From positions 186,001 to 250,000 of the forward strand of contig NZ_WBWA01000001.1 in the NCBI RefSeq assembly GCF_008932295.1: a stretch of 64,000 nucleotides of DNA. The letters are read 5' to 3'. The DNA is from Brucella tritici (GTDB lineage: Bacteria; Pseudomonadota; Alphaproteobacteria; Rhizobiales; Rhizobiaceae). The notes beneath the pieces were generated by a model that was not told the DNA's origin, made no database searches, and was given only the letters and a program-made list of their open reading frames with translations. The position numbers and the translations under genes were made by a program. Shown here piece by piece: positions 57,591-64,000 of this stretch. The stretch's first letter is position 1; each line of letters opens with the position of its first letter.

Positions 57591-58613
57591 TTATTTCGCG
57601 AAGTATTCGCCGAGGATATCCACCTCTTCGGCCACGCCGAACACCAGCGCACTGCGCTCGTGATAGGTTTGCGGGACGATATCGAGAATAGATATCGAAC
57701 CGTCGGTCGCCTTGCCACCCGCCTCACGGGCGAGGAAAGCAATAGGGTTGGCTTCGTAGACGAGCCGCAAGCGGCCCTTTTCGTAGCCGGGGCGGCTGTC
57801 ATTCACGTAAAAGAACAGGCCGCCGCGCTGCATGATGCGGTGCATGTCGCCCACCGCAGCACCGAGCCAGCGCATGTTGAAGTTACGCCCGCGCGGGCCA
57901 TCCTTTCCAAGGAATGCGTCGTTGACATAGGCCTGCATGCCAGCGGACAAATGCCGCTGGACCGATGCGTTGAACGCCAGATCCGACGTGCGTTCCGGCA
58001 GCGTCACATTGCGGCGCGTGATATGGAAAACCCCGCTTGCCGGATCGAAGGTCGCGAAGATCACGCCCTCGCCGACCGAAAAGCCGAGATCGACCGAATT
58101 GCCGTAGGAAACATAACCGGCAGCAATCTGGCGGTTGCCGGGCTGCAAAAACGGCTCAGCCGTATCAGCCGGGAAAATCGAGAAAATCGTGCCAAGCGGT
58201 GCGCCGAGGCCCACATTGCCCGAACCGTCAAGCGGATCGATGGCAACGGCAATCAGCCCATCGGCCTTTCCCGCCACCGGGAGGTCCGCTTCTTCCGAAA
58301 GAATGGAGGCTGCACCCGCAGCAATCAGCAGCTCAACGAACAGATTGTGCGAACCGACATCGATGCACTTCTGCTGGTCCTGATCGCTATTGACGCCGAC
58401 AAGCTTGCCCGGATCGCCGGGAAGCGAACCGCGTGCAATGCGACCGGCAAGACGCGTTGCGCCAGCCAGAATAGCCTTGATGGCGTCGGCGGTCGCAAGA
58501 CGCAAGCCGTCCTTGCCAGCCCAGTTGTCGAGATAGGCGCCGACCGCTTCGGCTTCCACGCGATCGCTATCGCCCACCAGAACCAGTGGAGAAAAATTGC
58601 CAGCCATCGTCAT
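57591..58613 (-). CDS. fbp: Class I fructose-1,6-bisphosphatase
   Basis: 340-residue class I FBPase: metal-site motifs LSEEADLP and [34 protein letters not shown], and [13 protein letters not shown]. Lithium-sensitive fold, not GlpX. Starts 4 bp inside the tkt stop (ATGA); a second ATG at 58607 is possible. In Brucella growth on erythritol does not need FBPases, consistent with erythrose 4-phosphate entering by transketolase. Confidence 0.93.
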   Translation of the reverse strand: MTMAGNFSPLVLVGDSDRVEAEAVGAYLDNWAGKDGLRLATADAIKAILAGATRLAGRIARGSLPGDPGKLVGVNSDQDQQKCIDVGSHNLFVELLIAAGAASILSEEADLPVAGKADGLIAVAIDPLDGSGNVGLGAPLGTIFSIFPADTAEPFLQPGNRQIAAGYVSYGNSVDLGFSVGEGVIFATFDPASGVFHITRRNVTLPERTSDLAFNASVQRHLSAGMQAYVNDAFLGKDGPRGRNFNMRWLGAAVGDMHRIMQRGGLFFYVNDSRPGYEKGRLRLVYEANPIAFLAREAGGKATDGSISILDIVPQTYHERSALVFGVAEEVDILGEYFAK

Positions 58614-60610
58614 TTGCCCTGCTCCAGCAAGAATTTGGCGCGGGCGATAATCGCCTCGGCCGTGATGCCGAATTTTTCATAGAGCACTTCAGCAGGTGCC
58701 GAAGCGCCGAAGCCATCCATACCGATCACATCGTCTTCGCTGTCGACATACCGTGTCCAGCCGAACTTGCCTGCGGCCTCGACAGCGATGCGCGGCGCAT
58801 CGCCCAGAACACCCTTGCGATAGTCCTTGCTCTGCTTTTCGAACAGATCCCAGCTCGGCATGGAGACAACCGCCGTGGCGATGCCTTCTTCGGCAAGCTT
58901 CTCGGCAGCCTTCACAGCGAGCGAGACTTCCGTGCCCGTGGCAAGCAGCGTGATCTGGCGCTCGCCCTTCGCCTCACGCAGCACATAGGCGCCGCGTGCG
59001 GAAAGGTTCTCGCCATTGTCGGTACGAAGCTGCGGCACGTTCTGGCGTGACAGGGCCAGAACCGAAGGCGTATGCGGATCGGAAACCGCAACAGCCCAGC
59101 ATTCCAGCGTTTCAATCGTGTCTGCCGGGCGGAAGACGTGCAGGTTCGGCATGGCGCGCAGGCTGGCCAGATGTTCAACCGGCTGGTGGGTCGGGCCGTC
59201 TTCGCCGAGACCGATGGAGTCATGTGTCAACACGTGGATGACACGCACGCCCATGAGCGCCGAAAGGCGAATGGCGTTGCGGGCGTAATCGGAGAACACC
59301 ATGAAGGTGCCGCCGTAAGGGATGAAACCTCCATGGACCGCGATACCGTTCATGGCCGCGCCCATCGCAAATTCACGCACGCCGTAGCTGACATAGCGAC
59401 CGCTCTTTTCCGGCGTGAAATCGCTGTCGACGGCAGGAACGCGGGTGAGGTTCGAATGGGTAAGGTCAGCCGAGCCGCCGATCATTTCCGGCAGCGCCGC
59501 CGTCAGGCTTTCAAGCGCGATCTGGCTTGCCTTGCGGGTCGCAACATTCTGCGGCTTGTCGAGGAGACGCTGCTTGGCGTCGTGGACAACCGCCGCAAAG
59601 CTTTCCGGCAGAACGCCAGCAATACGACGGTCGAATTCGGCGCGTTCGGTTGCAGGCAGCGCATCGACGCGCTTCTGCCATGCTTCACGGTCGGAAACGC
59701 CACGCGCACCGGCTTCACGCCAGGCACTGAGCAACGGGGCCGGAATCTCAAAAGCTTCCGCGGTCCAGCCGAGTGCTGCCTTGGTGGCGGCATTTTCAGC
59801 CGCACCCAGTGGCGCGCCGTGCACGCCGCTCGTACCGGCGCGATTTGGCGAACCATAGCCAATGACGGTCTTGAGCGCGATCAGCGTCGGGCGGTCGGCT
59901 TGAGCCTTGGCGCGCGTCAGCGCCGCATCGATAGCGTCGTGATCGTGACCGTCGACCTTTTCGACGTTCCAGCCGCACGCCTTGAACTTGGCGGGAATAT
60001 CGTCGGTGAAGGCGATTTCCGTGCTGCCGTCGATGGTGATGCCATTATCGTCATAAAGCAGGATCAGCTTGCCGAGGCGAAGGTGACCCGCCAGCGAGAT
60101 CGCTTCCTGTCCCACGCCTTCCATGAGGCAGCCGTCGCCGCAGAACACATAGGTGCGGTGATCGACGATATCCTTGCCGAACTGGTCGGCGAGCGCGCGT
60201 TCGGCGATTGCCATGCCGACCGAGCTGGCGAGGCCCTGACCCAGCGGGCCGGTGGTCAGCTCAACGCCTTCGGTGTGGCCATATTCCGGATGACCGGCGG
60301 TCTTCGAACCCCACTGGCGGAAGTTCTTCACCTCGTCGATGGACACATCCTTGTAGCCCGCCAGATAAAGCGCGCTGTAAAGCAGCATCGAGCCGTGGCC
60401 GTTGGAGAGCACAAAACGGTCGCGGTCTGCCCAGTTGGGAGCCGATGCGTCGAATTTCAAATGCTTCGAGAACAGAACGGCTGCAGCGTCGGCCATGCCG
60501 AGCGGCATTCCCGGATGGCCGGAATTGGCGGCATCGACGGCATCGATCGAGAGAGCGCGAATGCAGTTGGCGAGTTGCAGCATATCTGATACGGGCGGGG
60601 CGAAATTCAT
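58610..60610 (-). CDS. tkt: Transketolase
   Basis: 666-residue thiamine diphosphate enzyme. Domains in order: TPP-binding with [23 protein letters not shown] and [10 protein letters not shown]; pyrimidine domain [20 protein letters not shown]-terminal domain. Moves two-carbon units and uses erythrose 4-phosphate, the end product of the erythritol pathway, as acceptor. ATG at 60610 follows GGAGG. First gene of tkt-fbp-fba, convergent to the ery operon. Confidence 0.94.
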   Translation of the reverse strand: MNFAPPVSDMLQLANCIRALSIDAVDAANSGHPGMPLGMADAAAVLFSKHLKFDASAPNWADRDRFVLSNGHGSMLLYSALYLAGYKDVSIDEVKNFRQWGSKTAGHPEYGHTEGVELTTGPLGQGLASSVGMAIAERALADQFGKDIVDHRTYVFCGDGCLMEGVGQEAISLAGHLRLGKLILLYDDNGITIDGSTEIAFTDDIPAKFKACGWNVEKVDGHDHDAIDAALTRAKAQADRPTLIALKTVIGYGSPNRAGTSGVHGAPLGAAENAATKAALGWTAEAFEIPAPLLSAWREAGARGVSDREAWQKRVDALPATERAEFDRRIAGVLPESFAAVVHDAKQRLLDKPQNVATRKASQIALESLTAALPEMIGGSADLTHSNLTRVPAVDSDFTPEKSGRYVSYGVREFAMGAAMNGIAVHGGFIPYGGTFMVFSDYARNAIRLSALMGVRVIHVLTHDSIGLGEDGPTHQPVEHLASLRAMPNLHVFRPADTIETLECWAVAVSDPHTPSVLALSRQNVPQLRTDNGENLSARGAYVLREAKGERQITLLATGTEVSLAVKAAEKLAEEGIATAVVSMPSWDLFEKQSKDYRKGVLGDAPRIAVEAAGKFGWTRYVDSEDDVIGMDGFGASAPAEVLYEKFGITAEAIIARAKFLLEQGK

Positions 60611-60645
60611 CGGCGGCAACCTCCTTGCCAAAAGCAAAGCCTTGA

Positions 60646-60685
60646 GCATGTCCGGCAAACGAAACCCGGTTCGGTGCGGAAATGC
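60646..60685. repeat. Dispersed palindromic repeat, copy D
   Basis: Arms GCATGTCC (60646-60653) and GGAAATGC (60678-60685), one mismatch, around core CAAACGAAACCCGGTTCGG. Followed by GTAAAAACAAC as in copies A and B. It lies 35 nt upstream of the tkt start. Confidence 0.65.
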
Positions 60686-60845
60686 GTAAAAACAACAAAG
60701 CCAGGGCGCATCGTGTAACGGGGCGTAACGCCAACTCGACGCAATGCGCTCGTGCTGCCCGAGATTTCGCGACCCTTTTAAGGCCAGCCTCTCAGGCACC
60801 AATTCCGGTAACACCGTTTCAAAAGCATAACAATACGGCCATAAC

Positions 60846-60851
60846 ATTATA
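60846..60851 (-). promoter_or_regulatory. Candidate -10 element for tkt-fbp-fba
   Basis: A consensus TATAAT (minus strand, 60851-60846) within an AT-rich stretch, about 235 bp upstream of tkt; no good -35 at standard spacing. The gap 60611-61021 holds also repeat D, a GC-rich stretch and the terminator of the upstream gene; no gene seen. Confidence 0.35.
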
Positions 60852-60960
60852 ACGATTTAAATGTGATCTTGAGTGTGATTTTTCTTTCCACACCCCTGTT
60901 TTAGCCCCCTCGAACGGCCCGAATCGCAACTTTGGCGTCGCGACTCACCTCCCGAAACAC

Positions 60961-60993
60961 AAAAAAGCAGCCCGTAGATGACCACGGACTGCT
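60961..60993 (-). terminator. Rho-independent terminator after nnrS
   Basis: Minus strand: AGCAGTCCGT / ACGGGCTGCT stem with one mismatch (60993-60966), 8-nt loop, followed by TTTTTT. 28 bp beyond the nnrS stop. Confidence 0.85.
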
Positions 60994-61021
60994 CCTTATA
61001 ATGGTATCCAGATGAGACGGT

Positions 61022-62278
61022 TTACGCCCCGGCCATGCGCTGACGTCTCTCGCGTAACAGCATCGGACCGTATTCCAGAACATAGAGCCCGAAAGCGCCC
61101 ATCCAGAGCAAAGCCGATGCGGCGAGGATGGTGTGGAAGAAATTCGGCATTACTTCCGCCAGCGGGCGGATCAGCGCTGCCGCGACAAGGCAAAGATAAG
61201 CGACCTGCGTGACGGGCGAAGCCGTGAGCTCGCGCCCGGTATGGCCGCGGGTGGCCCGCGTCATGACTGCCAGCATCATGCAGCCGATCGCCCCCACCGT
61301 CACGACATGCAGTGCGGAATAGGGATTGAGGCGATCAATGGCCGACAGACCGATGGCGATGAAACCGAGCGGGATGAACGCATAGGCGACATGAAGAACA
61401 AGCAGCAGCTTTTCCCGCGCCACAGACCACCCCCGCCAGCGGTAAAGCCGCACAATATGAAACAGGGCTGCAATCCACGCCAGTACCGCCGTTATCGTCT
61501 GGTCGGGAGCGGCGATCCAGCCGATGCAGGCAGCCACTCCGACGAGAATGCTGAAACCGTCATAGCGGTTGAAAGGCACCGGAAAGCGTGTCTTCCCCAT
61601 CTTGTTGAGCCAGTTGCGGGTGAAGCTCGGCACAATGCGCCCACCAATCACCATAACCAGCAGGACATAGGCGCTGACCCCGATGCGGTTGGCCAATGCC
61701 ACGTCGCCGTCGGTCAGGATCAGATAATGGAAGACGAGATTGGCAACCATCACCGTTGCAACACCAGCCAGCACCTTCAGGTTTTTCCATTGGCGCCCGG
61801 CAATGATTTCCCGCGCGCAGATGAAAAGCAGCGAGGGCAGAAACAGACTTTCGACAGCGACTGCAAAGCGCACATCGATCAGGTCAGGCTCCAGAAACAC
61901 GAGCCGTCCTGCAAGCCATACCCCGCAGAGAATGGCGAGCGGTGTGCCCGATACCGGCAGGCCGCCTGTCCAGTTCGGAATGGCTGTCAGCAGGAAACCT
62001 GCCAGAACAGCGGAGGAGAAACCGAACACCATTTCATGGGCGTGCCAGTTCAACCCGCCATAGGAGCCGCCCAATGACATTCCGGGCGGCATTCCGAGTG
62101 TCAGCGATAGTATCCAGAAAAGCATGGCCAGAACGGCCCATATGGCTCCGCCCAGAAAGAATGGGCGGAAGCCATAGCTGAGGAGGACGGGACCGGTCAT
62201 TTTCAGTCCGCGCGGCATACCTTTTTGATCGGATGGCATCGCAGCAGGTACTGCCTGCAGGCTTGGCTGTCTGGTCAT
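61022..62278 (-). CDS. nnrS: NnrS-family heme- and copper-containing membrane protein
   Basis: 418-residue protein with about twelve helices. LLSYGFRPFFLGGA near the N-terminus, NWHAHEMVFGF and HVVTVGAIGCMMLAVMTRATRGHTG carry conserved histidines of NnrS. The family is linked to protection against nitric oxide and to denitrification gene clusters. ATG at 62278 has GAGGA upstream. 57 bp after the pseudoazurin gene and probably in one transcript, under the FNR/NnrR-type box at 62868. Confidence 0.9.
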   Translation of the reverse strand: MTRQPSLQAVPAAMPSDQKGMPRGLKMTGPVLLSYGFRPFFLGGAIWAVLAMLFWILSLTLGMPPGMSLGGSYGGLNWHAHEMVFGFSSAVLAGFLLTAIPNWTGGLPVSGTPLAILCGVWLAGRLVFLEPDLIDVRFAVAVESLFLPSLLFICAREIIAGRQWKNLKVLAGVATVMVANLVFHYLILTDGDVALANRIGVSAYVLLVMVIGGRIVPSFTRNWLNKMGKTRFPVPFNRYDGFSILVGVAACIGWIAAPDQTITAVLAWIAALFHIVRLYRWRGWSVAREKLLLVLHVAYAFIPLGFIAIGLSAIDRLNPYSALHVVTVGAIGCMMLAVMTRATRGHTGRELTASPVTQVAYLCLVAAALIRPLAEVMPNFFHTILAASALLWMGAFGLYVLEYGPMLLRERRQRMAGA

Positions 62279-62335
62279 GATGTCCTCGTCATGAAGCCGG
62301 TTCAAGTTCGGCTCATCGAGAGTTTTCTGTCACTC

Positions 62336-62776
62336 TTACTTGGCGCTGGCGATAACCTTATCCAGCCGCTCCTGAACGATCTTCGGCTTCTTGGCCGAAA
62401 CGATCTGGTCGAGATTGGCCGGGTTGTCACCGACAGCGATGAGCGCGATCATACCCATGGCATAATGCGGTGTGCACTTTACCAGATATGCGCCAGGTTG
62501 GGTAACCGTCAGCACATAGTTCTCATTGACCTTGCTTTTGAATTTTTCGGCCCCTTCAGGGATCATGTCCTTGATGGATTCGACATTATGTCCCTTGTCC
62601 ACCGGAATGAAGGTGATCGTGTCGCCCGGATTGGCCTTGATATAGGCGGGCTCGAAAACCATGGCGCCTTCGGCACCCTTGTTGAGCATGTGAACTTCGA
62701 TATTTTCGGCAAGGGCTGGGGCCGCCAGCATCGCAAGAATGCCTGCTGCAGCAAATTTGATCGCGAGGTTACGCAT
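62336..62776 (-). CDS. Pseudoazurin, periplasmic type-1 copper electron carrier
   Basis: 146-residue precursor; signal peptide ends near PALAEN (about residue 24). Type-1 copper ligands: His in KGHNVES, and Cys-His-Met in [10 protein letters not shown]. It donates electrons to copper or cd1 nitrite reductase and to nitrous oxide reductase. ATG at 62776 has AGGACG upstream. The perfect FNR-type box 92 bp upstream implies induction at low oxygen or by NO. Confidence 0.93.
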   Translation of the reverse strand: MRNLAIKFAAAGILAMLAAPALAENIEVHMLNKGAEGAMVFEPAYIKANPGDTITFIPVDKGHNVESIKDMIPEGAEKFKSKVNENYVLTVTQPGAYLVKCTPHYAMGMIALIAVGDNPANLDQIVSAKKPKIVQERLDKVIASAK

Positions 62777-62867
62777 TTTCGTCCTGATCTCCATCGATTG
62801 GCGCACCTGCCGTCTCGGCTTTAACGCGCCACGTCACGGGATTTAGACCTGTCGCCTGCCAACCTCT

Positions 62868-62881
62868 TTGATCTGGATCAA
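62868..62881. promoter_or_regulatory. FNR/NnrR-type box
   Basis: TTGATCTGGATCAA is a perfect palindrome matching TTGAT-N4-ATCAA, bound by FnrN/FNR or NnrR (DNR). It lies 92 bp upstream of pseudoazurin, fitting an activator site near -41 with a leader of about 50 nt. The 339-bp gap 62777-63115 otherwise holds the inverted repeat at 63012. Confidence 0.85.
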
Positions 62882-63011
62882 ACAGGTGAAGTTATTCCTG
62901 ATAATGACGCTCAGAATAAAACTGATTGCTTTTCTGCATCGCACCATTCGATGTTGCCACCAGCCCTTTTGCCGCAGCCTCCGGTATGAGCGCCCGACAT
63001 GACAACCCTGC

Positions 63012-63028
63012 ATGCATCTTGTATGCAT
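63012..63028. promoter_or_regulatory. Inverted repeat upstream of the malate/lactate dehydrogenase-like gene
   Basis: ATGCAT-CTTGT-ATGCAT, 88 bp before the gene at 63116. Each arm is itself palindromic, so it reads also as a direct repeat. Possible operator (GntR-like), protein unknown. Between it and the gene, AAGAATTG-like sequence is repeated. Confidence 0.4.
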
Positions 63029-63115
63029 TTAACGAACGATATTCGCCTACACGCGACCCGACCCCAAGAACTGCGTCCAAAGAATTGCGCCCAAGAATTG
63101 GATAGGAATGACAGA

Positions 63116-64000
63116 ATGAGCGACACCATTTCGATTTCGACAGAAGAACTCGCCAAGCTTGTGCGAGAAATCCTGCACAGGGCGGGTTTCAGCCCCGATC
63201 ATGCCGCAGCCATCGCCAAGACGATTGTGGCGGGTGAACGCGACGGCTGCAAATCGCATGGTGTCTACCGTATCGAAGGCTGCCTGCGCACGCTGAAGAG
63301 CGGCAAGGTTGTCGCCGATGCCGACCCTGTCGTCACGACCGACGACAGCGCCGTCGTCCGCGTCGATGCCAAGGGCGGCTTTGCCAATCTGGCATTCGAA
63401 CGCGGCACGCCTGCCCTCGTAGAGAAGGCACGCAAGCTTGGTATCGCAGCGCTGGCGATCAACGACTGCACCCATTTCGCAGCCTTGTGGCCTGAAGTCG
63501 AAGCACTTGCCGAACAGGGCCTCGCGGCAATGGCCATGTGCCCGAGCTATGCCACCGTGGCGCCAGCAGGCGGAACGAAGCCGCTTCTCGGCACCAACCC
63601 CTTCGCCTTCGGCTGGCCTCGCTCCGGCGATTACCCTTATGTGTTCGACTTTGCCACCAGCGTTGCCGCACGTGGCGAACTGGAACTTTACCGTCGTGCC
63701 GGAAAGCAGCTACCCGAAGGATGGGCCGTCGATGCGGACGGCAATCCGACGACCGATCCTGAAGCCGCCCTTGCAGGAGCAATGCTGCCGTTTGGCGGGC
63801 ACAAGGGATCGGCCATCTCCACGATGATCGAGCTTTTGGCCGGTGTGATGATCGGTGATTTCACCAGCCCCGAGGCACTGGACTTCCTTGGCACGACGAC
63901 GCTTGCGCCGCGCCATGGCGAACTCATCATTGCCTTCGACCCTGCCCGCATGGCAGGTGGCCGCGGCAACCCGCAGGAGCGTGGCGAAATCCTGATCGAA
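63116..64000 (+). CDS. Malate/L-lactate dehydrogenase-type (Ldh2) oxidoreductase, 3' end cut by window
   Basis: At least 295 residues from ATG 63116 (AGGA upstream), open to the window edge; family length is about 340. Ldh2/type-2 malate-lactate fold: SHGVYRIEG with catalytic His, INDCTHFAALWPEVEAL, LLGTNPFAFGWPR for cofactor and substrate, and GHKGSAISTMIELLAGV. Members include malate, ureidoglycolate, 2,3-diketogulonate and delta1-piperideine-2-carboxylate reductases; the last is common in Rhizobiales hydroxyproline/lysine catabolism. Substrate cannot be set without the missing neighbours. Confidence 0.87.
   Translation, partial: MSDTISISTEELAKLVREILHRAGFSPDHAAAIAKTIVAGERDGCKSHGVYRIEGCLRTLKSGKVVADADPVVTTDDSAVVRVDAKGGFANLAFERGTPALVEKARKLGIAALAINDCTHFAALWPEVEALAEQGLAAMAMCPSYATVAPAGGTKPLLGTNPFAFGWPRSGDYPYVFDFATSVAARGELELYRRAGKQLPEGWAVDADGNPTTDPEAALAGAMLPFGGHKGSAISTMIELLAGVMIGDFTSPEALDFLGTTTLAPRHGELIIAFDPARMAGGRGNPQERGEILIE

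Noticed and set aside
59072-60589. 505-codon plus-strand frame
   Set aside because: Antisense to transketolase.
63047-63475. 142-codon minus-strand frame
   Set aside because: Antisense to the 5' half of the malate/lactate dehydrogenase-like gene.

Overview
The window looks like a piece of a Brucellaceae replicon (Brucella/Ochrobactrum group, Alphaproteobacteria). The strongest sign is a complete erythritol locus (eryA-eryB-eryC-eryD-eryR-eryH-eryI) with a divergent sugar ABC transporter of the eryEFG type plus a DUF2291 partner. A Rhizobiales-type thuEFGKAB/thuR trehalose operon and uniform, moderately high GC with dense, mostly intact genes agree with this. I saw no insertion sequence, prophage, tRNA, rRNA or CRISPR array. 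Two genes run off the window: an aminotransferase at the left end and a malate/lactate-type dehydrogenase at the right end.

Layout. 1-5579: a five-gene minus-strand operon (HAD-UbiA fusion, DprE1-like FAD oxidase, SMR/EamA protein, extended SDR, class III aminotransferase) that resembles a cassette for making and flipping a polyprenyl-phosphate pentose. 5871-10314: nrdHIEF (class Ib ribonucleotide reductase) behind a full cobalamin riboswitch. 10389-11219: an SDR. 11396-18869: thuBAKGFE and divergent thuR. 19009-19935: a cation-diffusion-facilitator protein. 19949-24127: a GntR/FCD regulator, an ACS-family MFS carrier, an SDR and an isocitrate-lyase-superfamily enzyme, probably one acid-catabolism module. 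24164-25353: a RES/Xre toxin-antitoxin pair. 25438-27288: an SbmA/BacA-like ABC transporter. 27594-30744: a LysR regulator divergent from an aldo/keto reductase and an MFS exporter. 30741-34485: a TetR-HlyD-ABC-2 export operon. 34590-38972: L-carnitine to glycine betaine catabolism with its AraC-type regulator and a quaternary-amine binding protein. 39128-39529: a small cupin.

39583-43758 holds a second polyol-like module (DeoR regulator, FGGY kinase, GlpD-like FAD dehydrogenase) beside the erythritol locus. 43934-48302 is eryG-eryF-eryE-DUF2291. 49010-56256 is the erythritol catabolic operon, which takes erythritol to D-erythrose 4-phosphate. Convergent to it, 56414-60610 encodes transketolase, class I fructose-1,6-bisphosphatase and class II aldolase, enzymes that can take erythrose 4-phosphate and triose phosphates into central metabolism. 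61022-62776 is an NnrS protein and a pseudoazurin behind a perfect FNR/NnrR-type box, pointing to denitrification or nitric-oxide physiology.

Small-scale features include a ten-codon leader overlapping the eryA start, several near-perfect palindromic operators beside regulator genes, and a dispersed family of about 45-bp palindromic repeats. Three copies of that repeat sit just upstream of start codons (nrdH, fba, tkt) and one supplies the last codons and stop of eryA. Functions are assigned from recognised motifs and gene order only; no database search was run.
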